Assembly (NCBI GenBank): GCA_031002005.1
Contig: CM061921.1
Coordinates: 171,500,935-171,564,934 of the forward strand
Direction of reading: 5' to 3'
From: Vandiemenella viatica
Lineage: Eukaryota > Arthropoda > Insecta > Orthoptera > Morabidae
DNA: 64,000 bases
The notes beneath the pieces are model-generated. The model ran no database searches. It was not told the origin of the DNA and saw only the letters and a list, made by a program, of their open reading frames with translations. The translations under genes and the position numbers were made by a program. Below, piece by piece: positions 12,509 through 24,299 of this stretch (positions within the stretch are counted from its first letter, which is position 1; the number at the start of each line of letters is the position of its first letter).

Positions 12509-12680
12509 GGAAGGGGGGGGGGGAATTTGAAACATGGATTGGGTAAGTTGTTCATTATTGGCTTTGTATCCAGAATGACGCGCCTTTTGCGACGTGGTAG
12601 GGGATTTTGGGGTGGTTTTGTTCCTTATTGAATTTTCATTGGGAGTTATTAGAAAGAATTTTTTTTTTCCCATTTGGCTG
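12040..12680 (-). other. LINE 3' UTR and poly(A) tail
   Basis: Non-coding segment after the ORF2 stop. It contains an internal T30 run with adjacent G-run (12479-12518) and ends in the poly(T) that abuts the TSD at 12039. If the internal T30 run is itself an old tail, then the outer 440 bp could be transduced flank. Confidence 0.6.
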
Positions 12681-15343
12681 CTAAATTTTTATATTGGCTT
12701 GGTATAGGAATCGGGCTAGCGCTTCGTATACCTCCTGTCTTTGTGTTCCCAAGAGGGAAGTAACTGAAGTTGGAAAGGGTATTTTTAATTTAACTAGGTT
12801 TTTATAAAGGATGTCTTGAGAAGCCTTATATTGACTGCATGCTAATATGACATGGTTTAAGTCGGCTATTTCTTTCTGTTCTTTTGGGCAATAGGGGGAG
12901 GTGATTACTCCTATTCTGTGTAAGTGACTTGGGAAATTCCCATGTCCCATTCTCATACGAACTATTGATGTTTTTTGACTTCTACTCATTTTTTGGGATT
13001 CATACCAGATTTTTGTTGGTAGGTCGGGTTGGATTAAAGAGAAATGTCTTCCTCTAACAGTTTGGGTGGAGGACCAATAGTCTGACCATTTCCTCGAGTA
13101 CTCTGACTTGATGATGGGTAGGATGTCTGTATAGGGCAGCTGAATATAATGTTTTTCTCCGTTCAATATGCTTTCTTTAGCTAATTGGTCGACGGTGTCA
13201 TTATGTTCTATTGACGCGTGACCCTTAATCCATATTAAGTGTACCTCTTTCCCTTCTATCGTAGCACAATGCGTTAAGTGAATTATGTCTGATAGGATCG
13301 TGTTTAGGCCGTTATGTCGATTTAGGCTTTCCAATTTTTGGATTACGCTTTTAGAGTCAGTTAAGATCGAAATTTTGTTGTATCGCTTACACCCGTAAAT
13401 TATAGCCGCTCTGATTGCGAGGGCTTCTGCTGTATATATCGAGGTTTCGGGAGGAAGAGAGACTTGCTTTGAGTGGCTTGAGTTAGGGCAGAAGTAGGCG
13501 TATCCGACGCCTGCTGAGGATTTCGAGCCGTCGGTGTAGATTTGGATAGAATTTGGCCAAGTTAGCGTTAAGTATCTCTCCGCTAAAACTTTTACCGAAC
13601 CACTTGAGGTAATCCAATCCGGCAAGTAATGTATGTTGGGTTTAAATTTTAAAACCTCATATTCCATACTAAATTGGGGTAAATTATCATCATTAATAAC
13701 TAGAGGTATTATGGTTTTTATTTTTAGGTAGCTTAGGCACAGTAAGGGAGTTTTGTAACCGATGGGAATATTTCTTCTCTCCATCATTGTCGTATATTTT
13801 ATGGCCTTCTCTAACACGGGGTGATTTCTGATGGCTGCTCGCCTTATTAGATACACCGAAGTTAGTAGTTGGCGGCGTAAGTCCAGAGACTTCTCTTTCG
13901 CTTCCACTAGCATGGCATTCGTTGGAGTAGAGGTCATTGTTCCCAAACATATTCGGATGGCCCTATATTGCTGATTGTCCAGTTTGCGCAGTAAATACTT
14001 AGGAGCATTTCCGTAACATTGACTTCCATAATCGAAGATTGGCCGGGTGAGTGCTCTGTAAATTTTTAGCATGATGGCGGGATCAGCTCCCCACCAGACG
14101 TGTGATATTGATCTTAGCAAGTTCAAGTGGAGATCCGTTTTGGCTAGAATCTGATCGATATGTCTTTTCCATGTTAATTTGCTGTCTATCAGTAGACCCA
14201 GATGTTTTACTGATGTCTGTACCGGAAAAATGAAAGGCCCTAACAGGATCTCCATCTCACTGAATGTTATTTGTTTTCAAGAGAAGATTACGATTGCTGA
14301 TTTCGTTTGTGATATTGTTAGCCCCAGTTGGAAAGCCCATTCGTGTAACTTAAAGGCAGCTTCTTTAAATCTCCAAAAGTTTAGGACCTGGGAAGAGGAT
14401 GAGGTGTAGATGCAGATATCGTCTGCAAATTTTAGTACCTTTATCATTGGGCTAAATATGTTTTCAATATCGGCTATGTAGATGGCGAATAGCAATGGGC
14501 TTAGGATTGCTCCTTGCGGGATGCCTTTTGTGACGATGCGCGGGCCATATAAGGAGTTATCTTGTTGGCGGAAATAAACAGTCCTGCAGCAGAGGAGATT
14601 ATGAATACCATGCACGTATATCTCCGGGAGGTGTAAAGTTCTGAGTTTATCGATTAATATTGGTATCTGGACATTGTCATATGCGCCCGTTATGTCCACG
14701 AAAAGAGCTGTTGTATAGCCTTTGTTAATGAAGGTTTTTTCTATGTCTAGTGTGAGAATGCTATGGTTATCGCTTGTACTTTTCCCCTTTCTGAAACCGA
14801 ATTGCGTGCTAGGTAGCATATGGTGGTGCTCTAACCACCATTCTAACCTCGTTTTAATAATACGTTCAAAAGTTTTGGCGACGCACGAGGATAGGGCGAT
14901 GGGGCGAAATGAACTAGCACTGTTATTATTTTTCCCTGATTTGAGCACTGGTATGATGATTTGGGTCGACCAATCTTTCGGAAACTCACTTTTACACCAT
15001 ATGTTCGTGAATATTTTTAGTAAAATTTCTTTGGCATTGAAGGGAAGGTGGTGTAACATTGGATAGGTGATATTGTCTATTCCTGGAGCGGTGTTTGTCG
15101 ACGATTTAATAGCCGTTTCCAATTCTCTCATTTCAAACTCTTTTACTAAGATATTGTGACTATTCCCTTCATTGCGGACTTTTGGTGGATTTAAGGGACC
15201 TGGCTGGACTGTTGGAGGAGCAACATTGTTGGTAAAATCTTCTAACCAATTTGTTAGGGATTTTGTTCCTACCGATTTTTTCCTGAATCTGTTGATCATA
15301 TTCCATACCGTACTTAAGGGAACTTTGTTGTTTAGATTGTTAC
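12681..15343 (-). pseudogene. LINE ORF2, RT and RNase H half
   Basis: This is the downstream half of the LINE polyprotein. The reverse transcriptase has fingers near 15050-14880 (SFRPIALSSC), GFRKGKSTSD, the first catalytic region (FVDITGAYDN), GIPQGAILSPLLF and the FADD catalytic motif at about 14417-14431. After a thumb region comes an RNase H domain with YTDGSKSSAG (about 13525), the acidic residue in YTAEALAIRAA, LTDSKSVI and the HLIWIKGHAS block. One in-frame TGA at 14277-14279 separates the RT from the rest. The frame continues unchanged on both sides, so a single substitution probably killed it. The upstream half lies beyond the Gypsy insertion at 20619. Confidence 0.88.
15339..15343. 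repeat. left TSD of Gypsy element (GTTAC)
   Basis: GTTAC lies immediately before the 5' LTR and is repeated at 20614-20618 after the 3' LTR. Five-bp TSDs are usual for Gypsy integrases. Confidence 0.9.
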
Positions 15344-15785
15344 TGTTCAGTCTGCCAGTAAAGGCCCCTGCCAGGCAGACCTCACACACAACGCGCCTGC
15401 ACGCCGGGATACATACGACTCCAAACAGGCGCAGAGACATCAAAACAATCCAGGAAAACAAATAGAATCATCTAGAAGCTAAGTGGGACTATTTCTTACA
15501 GAGGTCGCCGTACTACCACACAACGGAATTCCTGCGCCAGGCCGCCTATATAAGCGTAGCCGGCCGCTCCACCGCCAGTTCCGGCCTGACCGCGGAACCA
15601 GCTTCAACTACAGAAGACCACCGGAAGTTCGCGAGAAGTAGAAGCCGTCTCTCTCTACCCCGGATCAGGACCAGGCTAAATTTCTCGGCGGTCATCCGCT
15701 AACTGTACCACATTTGTTATTGTTTACCAGTGTTTTGTGTACATAGTAATAAACCTCAAGGAACCATTAAGTGTAGTTCACTTCA
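15344..15785 (+). repeat. Gypsy 5' LTR
   Basis: 442 bp, TGTTCAGTCTGCC...GTTCACTTCA. It contains a TATA-like TATATAAG at about 15549 and a polyadenylation signal AATAAA at about 15748. It is identical to the 3' LTR except for one base that I can find. Confidence 0.93.
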
Positions 15786-15803
15786 GTGGCGACAAGGTTG
15801 GGA
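15786..15803 (+). other. Gypsy primer binding site
   Basis: GTGGCGACAAGGTTGGGA follows the 5' LTR directly, where minus-strand DNA synthesis is primed. The TGGCGAC start is common in Gypsy elements primed by a tRNA 3' end. The tRNA is not identified here. Confidence 0.6.
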
Positions 15804-15821
15804 TAAGAACTCTCGACCATC

Positions 15822-16845
15822 ATGGCTACGCCAGCAGCACCTACGGAATGGCAACAGTTCCTCCAAGGACTTCTACATCAGTTCTTCGAATCTCAGAGAC
15901 AACTGATTGCGGAAGTCAGGAATCTCCGCCAACCCACGGCCCCGCCCCGTTCCCAGCATTCAACGACGACGTCGAAGAATGGGAGACCTACGAGAAGCGC
16001 ATAAAACAACACTTCGCAATTCATCACATATCCAAAGAAGAAGACCAGCGTGCATATTTCCTTTCCTGGAACCAATCAAAGATGTATGTCTTGCTCACCA
16101 AACTTCAGCCACAAGACCCCGACACCCTCACCTTCACGACCATCTGTACGACACTGAATGCATACTACAGACGCCGGTACCATGTCGTCGCGGCCCGCGT
16201 CGAATTCTATCAATGCCGGAAGAAGCCCGATCAGACGTATCGCCAGTGGGCGGCCGAACTCCAAGGCCTTAGCAGAAAATGTAAGTTTCAAACTCGTTGT
16301 TCCCACGAATCCTACGCCGACGACATGGTGCGTGATCACATCATACAGGCTGCACCAGATGCCGCACTCCGGCATGACGCCCTCAAATTAGAGGACCCAT
16401 CCCTGGAGCAGGTCATCGAACTTGCCTACAAATTCGAAATATCTACGGCCGCAGATCGCCGCCTGGAGTCCTGGGCGGATGTGGCCGCAATCCGAACCGA
16501 CGTAGAGGACACACAGGACGTCGCCGCCATCCAGAGCTCCCAGTCGCGCTCCTCCCAACACCACAACCGGGGACCGCTTCCTCAGAAGGACATCGAACCG
16601 GCACCAAGTCTCGGCAGCAGCAGCAGCAGCGGATCCCGCAGCGCCGACGCCGCAGCCCGCTCCGCCTACCCTCCTGCCCCGCCTGTTATTCAGCACATGA
16701 GAGGGAAAATTGTCCGGATCGTTGGGCTGAATGCTCACGTTGCGGCAAGGAAGGACACCTGGCGTCCGTCTGCCGCACCAACACCACCAATGCCAATCCC
16801 GGCTCTCGCCGCCCAGGGCCTTACCAAGACAGGTTGAGCGGCGCA
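15822..16845 (+). pseudogene. Gypsy Gag (frameshifted)
   Basis: The probable start is ATG at 15822 (MATPAAPTEWQQF). The frame breaks near 15935 and continues in another frame as a capsid-like region (PAFNDDVEEWETYEKRIKQ onward, to about 16450), followed by a Ser/Gln-rich linker. A CCHC zinc knuckle (CSRCGKEGHLASVC, about 16729-16770) is in yet another frame. Gag packages the element RNA, and the knuckle binds it. Two frame breaks within 1 kb of a very young element are odd (see findings). The last part overlaps the start of pol. Confidence 0.8.
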
Positions 16846-19800
16846 CCTATGGATATCAATCAGGTAGACACTTCTACAGCATCCAAACTTTTATTGACGT
16901 TACGGTCAATGGCAAGCCCCTGCGCCTACAAGTCGACACAGGAGCAGCAGTCTCATTGCTTAATTATACTACTTATGTGCAAATTGGCTCGCCCCCCCTC
17001 TCGCCGGCCCCCAAGCGCCTCCTGACATACAACAAACAGGAAATAGCACTCCTGGGACAGTTCACAGCAAACGTCATGTATAAGTCTGTCCATCGTTCAG
17101 TCCCCTTTTTAGTAGTTAACAGTTCTCTCACAGCAGACTTATTTGGACTGGACGCTTTCCGCTTATTCGGATTTTCAATTGAGGATAACATACACCTCGT
17201 ATCTCAGCATGTTCCTTTTCCTGAAGTGGACGCCCTTTGCACCGAGTTTCAGGACCTGTTCTCACCAGGCGTCGGCTGTGCAAAGGACTTCGAAGCATCA
17301 CTCCAACTCCGGCCGGACGTACGGCCTCGATACTTCCGGGCACGCCAGGTACCCGTAGCGCTTCAACAACCACTTCAGGAAGAACTTCAACGTCTCCAAG
17401 ACGAAGGGATCCTCCAGCCGGTGCGGTTCAGCCCCTGGGCCACGCCGTTGGTCATAGTTCAGAAGCCAGGACGCCGCTTACGTCTCTGTGGTGACTTTAA
17501 GACCACCGTCAACCCGCATCTGCTGGTAGACGACTATCCACTTCCGAGACCGGACGACCTCTTCCATAAACTAGCAGGAGGTACCTACTTTACAAAAATT
17601 GACCTGGCAGAAGCATACCTTCAAATCCCTTTGGATATCCAGTCCCGACAATACACAGTCATCAACACTCCCTCTGGCCTCTTCCAACTCAACCGGCTCA
17701 TGTTCGGCTTGGCCAGTGCTGCAGCGATTTTTCAACGGTATCTCGAACAACTTCTCCAGGATTTTCCGGGATGCATCAACTATCTCGACGACATAGTCGT
17801 CACGGGACCCTCCACTGCCGAACACATGACCAACCTCCGCCTACTCTTCCTCCGCCTCCGTGCAGCAGGATTAAAATGCAACCTTTCCAAGTGTCAATTT
17901 TTTCAACAATCCATTTCCTACTTGGGTCACATCATCGCTCAGGAAGGCATCTCCCCAGCATTTTCCTATGTGGACGCTATTTCCAACTTACCTCGGCCTC
18001 AGGATCTACATCAGTTGAAATCTTTTTTAGCAAGATTTCATACTACAGAAAATTTATACCCTCAGCAGCACAAGTGGCAGCACCCCTGTACCACCTCTGT
18101 CGCAAGAATGTCCCGTTCCGTTGGACCCCAGCTTGCGAGACCGCATTCCACACCCTTAAACAGCAGCTCAAGTCCGCAGCATGCCTCATGCCATACACTC
18201 CAAACCTCCCCTTGATACTTGCCACAGATGCATCCGATTACGGTGTGGGGGCAGTTCTGTCTCATAAATTACCAGATGGCACGGAACGCCCCGTAGCCTA
18301 CATCTCCAAAGCCCTATCGGCTGCTCAGCTTAAATATTCTCAAATCGAGAAAGAGGCGCTAGCTATTGTTTTTGCCTGCTCCAAATTCTATTCCCTTTTA
18401 TATGGGATTTCTTTTCATCTCATTACCGACCACAAGCCACTCCTATCACTATTTGATCCGTCCACACGTCTGCCTACCAAAACATCCCACCGCATCCAGC
18501 GTTGGGCACTATTCCTGTCCCAGTTCAGATATACCATGCATTTCCGTACCACCTCCAGGCATGCCAATGCAGACGCCTTATCCAGACTACCGCAGGGACC
18601 AGACCTTGCCTTCGACAAGTCGGAACTTCTGGTGTTCCAGATCGACGATGACATACAAGAAGCACTGAAGACATTTCCAGTCACGGCCTCAAAAGTCGCG
18701 GCAGCCACAGGGGAGGACCCCCTCCTCCGTGTCATCCGACACCACATCCAACACGGGTGGCAAACACGTTCCCCTCCACGCCATCATCAAGACCTCAAGT
18801 TCTACTACTCCATCCGCCACCAGCTCTCAGTAGTAGAGGGAGTGCTCCTCCGCACAGAACCAAATTCCACCCCGAGGGTCGTCGTTCCGAGATCCCTACA
18901 ACCGACAATCCTCCAAACTCTCCACCAAGGACACTGGGGAATTGCCCGCACCAAATCCCTTGCCAGACGCCATGTATTCTGGATCGGCCTTACCACGGAT
19001 GTCACGAAGATGGTGCGGCGCTGTACCATCTGTGCCCAACAACTGCCCCGCCCCCCTCAAAAGTTCCTTTCCTGGCCGGCACCGTCCGGACCCTGGGAAC
19101 GCATTCACCTCGACTTCGCTGGCCCATTCCTAGGCCACCAGTGGCTCCTAGTGACGGATGCCTTTTCCCACTTCCCATATGTCGTCCGTTGCTCCACAAT
19201 CACCACAGAGGTCACCATTTCAGCCCTCACGAAGATCTTTTCCATCGAAGGATTACCATACGCTATCGTCACAGATAACGGACCGCAATTTCGAAGTCGG
19301 GAATTCCTATCCTTCTGTACCGCCAACAATATCCAACACCTCCTCACCCCGCCCTTCCACCCCCAATCTAACGGGGAGGCGGAACGGCTAGTCAGAACAT
19401 TCAAAACCCAAATGACCAAATACACCACAAGTCACAAACTCGAAGAGGCATTGACACTCTTCCTCAGTTCCTATCGAACCACTCCAGTGGGGGCCAAAAG
19501 CCCGGCGGAATTGCTACATGGCCGCCAACCTCGCACTCTCCTCCATCTCCTCTTACCCCCGCCCAAAGTACAGGTACCTTCGGGCCCATTCCGTTTCACC
19601 CCGGGCTCCCTAGTCTGGGCCCGCGGGTTTGGCTCCCGGGCCGGTTGGCTTCCGGGGGTCATCCAGCGGCCCCGGGGCCGCCAACTGTTCGACGTCAGCC
19701 TGGATGGCCGGATAGTGCGACGCCATCGAAACCAACTACGTCCCCGCTACCCCACGGCACCGTCCTCTTCCACCACGGCACGGCCATCCACTTCTTCCTC

Positions 19801-20171
19801 TCCTTCCCTGCCACCTCCACCACTCCTGCCGTCTAACCGTTGCTCAGGGACAGTTACAGCGCCACCAACGACGCCACAACCTGTCGGTCGCTCCGACACC
19901 CTTCAGCCGCAGCCTCTCGACCACCTGCGGGGACCATCTTCAGCGCCCCCCGTACAGCCCCCGGCCATCGACGCCGACGAACCGATGCCGTTAGCTCCAC
20001 AAGTACCTCCACCACAACCTGCACCACGACGCAGGTCGGCACGCATCGCCAGGGGAACAGCTCCGTACTCCCCTGGAGGTAGCCTTCATAGTCTGCTCCA
20101 GGGCGCCGCGGCAGACGACCTCGCAGACGTCGCAGACATCGCTTCCCCCCCCCCCCCCGGGGAGGGAGGTA
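16731..20171 (+). pseudogene. Gypsy Pol: protease-RT-RNase H-integrase
   Basis: Domains in order: aspartic protease (VDTGAA, about 16933); reverse transcriptase (GDFKTTVN, TKIDLAEAYLQI, catalytic YLDD at 17781-17792); RNase H (TDASDYG, about 18225; SKALSAAQLKYSQIEKE); integrase with zinc-binding HHCC (HQGHWG about 18924, CTICAQQ about 19024) and DDE residues (HLDFAGP, TDNGPQF about 19271, NGEAERL about 19371); then a GPY-like tail and a Pro/Ser/Thr-rich C-terminus. One frame break, in a T-rich run near 18025, separates RT from RNase H. The downstream open frame runs into the 3' LTR. Confidence 0.9.
20150..20171 (+). other. Gypsy polypurine tract
   Basis: A purine run GGGGAGGGAGGTA immediately precedes the 3' LTR, the expected plus-strand primer position. 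It follows a C11 run that is prone to length error. Confidence 0.7.
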
Positions 20172-20613
20172 TGTTCAGTCTGCCAGTAAAGGCCCCTGCC
20201 AGGCAGACCTCACACACAACGCGCCTGCACGCCGGGATACATATGACTCCAAACAGGCGCAGAGACATCAAAACAATCCAGGAAAACAAATAGAATCATC
20301 TAGAAGCTAAGTGGGACTATTTCTTACAGAGGTCGCCGTACTACCACACAACGGAATTCCTGCGCCAGGCCGCCTATATAAGCGTAGCCGGCCGCTCCAC
20401 CGCCAGTTCCGGCCTGACCGCGGAACCAGCTTCAACTACAGAAGACCACCGGAAGTTCGCGAGAAGTAGAAGCCGTCTCTCTCTACCCCGGATCAGGACC
20501 AGGCTAAATTTCTCGGCGGTCATCCGCTAACTGTACCACATTTGTTATTGTTTACCAGTGTTTTGTGTACATAGTAATAAACCTCAAGGAACCATTAAGT
20601 GTAGTTCACTTCA
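20172..20613 (+). repeat. Gypsy 3' LTR
   Basis: 442 bp, same sequence as 15344-15785 apart from C to T in CATATGACT. It is followed by TSD GTTAC at 20614-20618. Confidence 0.93.
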
Positions 20614-20618
20614 GTTAC

Positions 20619-21650
20619 AGTATTCCTTCCAACTTTCTCTTTTCTTCTTTTTCAGTAGTCTTTTGGTTTCGGCATCAGACTTTTTGTACTTTACAAAATT
20701 TTCCCAAGTGGTTGATTGTTTGTAATTGGTTAGAGCTAATTTTCTTTTTGCCATTGACCTTGAGCAATGTTCGTCCCACCAGGGCACCCTGGTTCTTTTT
20801 GACTTTTCTACGGGTTTACATCGAGGAAAGGATTTATCTGCTGCTTCGTTTATGATTTTTAGTAGCTCTTGGTACTGTTGGCTAACCGAGTTGTAGGTAC
20901 CTGCTCGATCTATATTTGTCTCTATGAACTGTTCGTATATGCCCCATTTTCCGCTTTTTATGTTCCATTTTCTGGTGGGCTGAGAAAATTGTGGATTAAT
21001 ACTCTGTTTAGTTGAAATAATGATGGGGTAGTGGTCCGAGCCCCAAGACTGTTGTAGGTTATGCCATGTGAATTCCGTCGCGAGAGAAGAAGAGCAAAGG
21101 GTTATGTCAATGGCTGATTTTCGGTGACCCGGTTTTTGAATTAAGGTAGGGGAGCCGTCGTTAAGGACGAACATATGGAATTCGTCTATTATTTCTACTA
21201 TTGATTCTCCGAATGTATCGTTAATTTCGCAGCCCCAGCTTGTATGGTGAGCGTTAAAGTCTCCACATATAAGATATGGCTCCTCCATTTGTTGAATTAG
21301 CGCTCGCCACTCCCCGATTCCAATTTTTGTTTTGGGGGGGCAATAGACTGATGCAATGGTTACTTTCCTATTTTGGGTTTTTATTCTGACCGCGATTGCT
21401 TGAAAGGATACAATACGCGTGTGATCGATATTTATTGCTGTGAAGGGGATCCTAGTTTGTATAAGTATGGCAACTCCGCCTTTTCCGTCATTTCTGTCAT
21501 TTCGTAATATATGATAGCCTTGGAGATGGATGGAAATCTCGGGTTTGAGCCAGGTTTCTGCAATTGTGGCTATAGCTATGTCGTTGCAGTTTAATTCCCG
21601 TTGGATAGATTCTCGGTTTGCACGGATTGATCTAGCGTTCCATTGTAATA
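20619..21650 (-). pseudogene. LINE ORF2, endonuclease half
   Basis: Apurinic endonuclease-like (EEP) domain that nicks target DNA. It starts with KILQWNARSIRANRESI just after ORF1 and includes AETWLKP, KGGVAIL and VYCPP. It then breaks frame near 21310 and continues with GDFNAHHTSWG (about 21240-21270) and the catalytic SDHYP motif (about 21035). The frame is truncated at 20619 by the Gypsy insertion, and RT continues at 15343. No obvious ATG lies at its start; the frame overlaps the end of ORF1. Confidence 0.82.
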
Positions 21651-21654
21651 TTTT

Positions 21655-21874
21655 AAATTCGGCCGTCTTGTTGGAGTATACTTATTAACCTTTCTAGTAC
21701 TATAGATGGATTGATCGAATTCTCTGATGAGCACCTGGCTTCGTTGATCACGAACATTATGAGATTAAATATTTTTTCTACTAAAATACCATTGTTGGGG
21801 GGTGGCATCTCAATGGGAGGATAATGAATATAAGGCTGTTGGGCTGTAATGGGCTGTATATTATTTACATTAAC

Positions 21875-21913
<39 letters not shown>

Positions 21914-23657
21914 GGCATTCGGCAACGGAGGCCATACAGCCAGCTCAATGTGTATTTTTTCCAATGTATGGACGCCACAGGACGGACAAGACATTCACAC
22001 AGACACACAACACTTAACATCCATGCCCGCGGCCGGATTCGAACCGGCGGCCTTCTTACAGCACTCTAGCCCCTACGCTACCGAGGCCGGCTACATTAAC
22101 AGTATCTGCCCCAGGATAGTTTGTAGTTTGCGAGGTTCCCGCCTGATTTGTTGGCGCTGGGGGTAACCGAGGGGTTGATATGATCGGGGATACGGGGCCA
22201 TTATATGTGTATAAGAGATTTCTTAAATTCGGGTCTGGGTTTCCCTTGGTGAATTTTCAGTTCTTGAAGGACTTGGGACCTTTTGACCAGACGTATCGAT
22301 TTGGAGAGAAGTTATTTTGTTGGGAGTAGATGGGTGGCTCAGATTGAGTAGCTTCAGCTGACTTTGTTTGGGGATTATTGTTCTTAGGGGGTTCAGCGGT
22401 GATTTGTGCATAACTTTGGGCCATTTTTCCTGATTGATTGGGGTAGGAGGAATATATTCTATTTACTTTATCTGCCCGTCGTTTCTGGTGTTCTGGGCAG
22501 TTTTTGTCTGTGGAGAGATGACTCCCTCCACAGAATAGGCAACATGGATTTTCTTGGTAGGGGCATTGGTTGAGGTCGTGGGGACCTGTACATTTGCTGC
22601 ACTTTTGTTTGCTGCGGCATTGGGCTCTGACATGATTGAACCGTAAACATTGATAACATTGAATCAGAGGGTGGACGTAGGGTTCGACTTTACATCGCAT
22701 ACCGTACAAATATACGTATTCGGGGAGCACTTGAGATTTAAAAGAAAGTAGGCAGACTGGTAATTCTCTAGAAATTTTCTCCCCATTGATTAGAAGGTTT
22801 TTAGAAAACCGTTTAACATTTAACACTTGAAACTTAGCTTCGATAGCTTCATATATTTCCTTTATACTTAAACTGGTGTCCACGTTTCTGATCACACCTT
22901 GTCTTATTGTCAAGGAGTTTGGAATGTATGCCTCTAAACCGATTTCTTTAAAAGATTCTAGCGTAACAAGTTGATTTGCTGCTTCACCAGTTTTGCACTC
23001 TACTTTAACTCTGTTGAGACCTGCGTACGTGATATTTACTATTTGATGTTTTAGATGATCATGCTTCTGGAATAGAAACTTCCCAAAAGACATAGGGTGC
23101 CACTTGCCTACGTTCCTGTCCACACTTTCTACCACTACTAAGTAAGGACCATTATCCGTAGTGCAAAATCTGTTGTTCCTACTGTTGTTGTTCCTAACAT
23201 GCATAGGGTTAACACGGTCACTCGCCGATTGCTGTGCACTGTGAAGCGCTTGCTGCTCACCTGTTGGTACCGGAGGTGATTCTGGTAGCTGGTTTTCTGT
23301 AGAAGTCTCCATTCTGATGAGTTCGGAATCGTCTTGCACACTGCGTCCCTCTTGTCTCGCCTTCTTGTTTGAGGACGTGTCGAATTCCGAAAATGTGTCT
23401 GGTGCTGGCGGCGTGCGTGGGCGATTCTTGGCTGCTTGCTGGCGCTGCATGACCTGTTGCTCTTTCATTGATGAGGCCGGTGGTAGTGGAGGGAAATGAT
23501 CCTGGTACTGTAGTATGGGCGGCTGGTCTGTTGGAATGGCCGGCTCGCCTGTTGAACTGTAGTTGTTGATGGGTAATGGCTGGGCTTCACTGGCGTAAAC
23601 TGTTTGAAGCGCTGATCCTATAGTTTGGCCCGTGTCGTAGAATGAAGGCCCTTCCAT
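21655..23657 (-). pseudogene. LINE ORF1, zinc-knuckle nucleic-acid-binding protein
   Basis: ATG at 23657 (MEGPSFYDTG). The first 466 codons are Pro/Gln-rich, then a folded region, then three knuckles at about 22655-22510: CYQCLRFNHVRAQC (CX2CX4HX4C), CSKCTGPHDLNQC and CLFCGGSHLSTDKNC. Such ORF1 proteins coat LINE RNA. A TGA at 22257-22259 stops the frame, but the same frame stays open on both sides of the SINE (21877-22092) and ends with TAA near 21655, overlapping ORF2. The TGA is therefore probably a nonsense mutation. Confidence 0.85.
21877..22092 (-). mobile_element. SINE-1 (tRNA-derived), TSD ACATTAACAG
   Basis: On the minus strand: tRNA-like head AGCCGGCCTCGGTAGCGTAG, box B GGTTCGAATCC, a body of about 150 bp with the GACGGACAAGAC (complement) segment, and a poly(A) tail of about 34. 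The perfect TSD ACATTAACAG is at 21867-21876 and 22093-22102. Transcription would be by RNA polymerase III from the internal promoter. It disrupts LINE ORF1. Confidence 0.93.
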
Positions 23658-23870
23658 TGCTTTGGCTTGAACTTTTATCCAAACGAGAGGGCTTTGTTCT
23701 CGCTTGGATAATTGCTAATGTAGACTGGACGAGCAGTATATCGGTGTTAACCGGAGCGCGTTACACGTAGTTGAGGAAAACGGAGTTCACGAAGACTCGC
23801 TGCGAACTGAACTATGCTCTCGCTTGAGGAAAACCGATGTGTCTTCCTCGACTGCTCGAGTGGAACTGTG
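23658..23870 (-). promoter_or_regulatory. LINE 5' UTR, likely internal promoter
   Basis: 213 bp between the right TSD and the ORF1 ATG, GC-richer than the flanks. LINEs of this type carry their promoter here. No specific motif is identified. Confidence 0.5.
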
Positions 23871-23879
23871 AAGGGAGGA
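23871..23879. repeat. right TSD of LINE (AAGGGAGGA)
   Basis: Identical to 12031-12039. It defines the LINE 5' end. Confidence 0.72.
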
Positions 23880-24299
23880 ATTTGTGAAGGCGTCTGAAGT
23901 CGCGGTTTGCTAACACGGAAGACAATTCCCGAGTTCCACAGAACAAGGAAATTATCAGACACTAGCCCGTACCCGCGACTTCGTACGCGTGGATTAATAA
24001 TGTTTTTGCCAGAATTAAATATAGAAAGTTGTTGGTAACGAAGTATTGGTCCCAAACAATATCGAGTCGGAATAATATGACAGGAAACCTATCACTATAT
24101 CATTGTACCGTCGAACCTGTCTCTTGAATAGAATCATTTTCCAACATATTTCTGTCACCATTCGATAAGGTCTCGAATTTCGTGACTACAACTGTTAATC
24201 ATACTGGAAAAAATATCCTGTGCCCTTTCATACAGATTTCCTTATAAAATTCGTAAGCTTTAACCACTCAGCTGGCAGTCCACTACACGGAAACATGGT
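23880..24299. other. flank of the LINE insertion
   Basis: No gene recognised. It presumably continues the pre-insertion sequence right of 12030. Confidence 0.4.

Larger units (their letters stand above)
15344..20613 (+). mobile_element. complete Ty3/Gypsy LTR retrotransposon
   Basis: A 5270-bp element with 442-bp LTRs (TG...CA), TSD GTTAC, gag, and a pol with protease, RT, RNase H and integrase in the Gypsy order. There is no envelope gene. It sits inside ORF2 of the minus-strand LINE and points the other way. Comparing the LTRs by eye I find one substitution (CATACGACT versus CATATGACT), so the insertion is recent. Even so the coding region has several frame breaks. The pol resembles K02A2.6-type (Mag-like) Gypsy proteins, an assignment made from memory of the family and not tested. 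Confidence 0.93.
12040..23870 (-). mobile_element. full-length RNase H-bearing LINE (I/Jockey-like)
   Basis: From 5' to 3' on the minus strand: 5' UTR (23870-23658), ORF1 nucleocapsid-like protein (23657-21655), ORF2 endonuclease half (21650-20619), ORF2 RT-RNase H half (15343-12681), 3' UTR and a tail of about 20 A (12040-12060 as T). The 9-bp TSD AAGGGAGGA brackets it. A Gypsy element (15344-20613) and a SINE (21877-22092) inserted later. Without these the element is about 6.3 kb, normal for I-superfamily elements. RNase H in ORF2 places it with I/Loa/Outcast/Nimb-type LINEs rather than canonical Jockey. Nonsense and frameshift changes make it inactive. Confidence 0.85.

Noticed and set aside
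19105..19428. Antisense frames within Gypsy pol
   Set aside because: Shadows of the pol coding sequence in GC-rich DNA.
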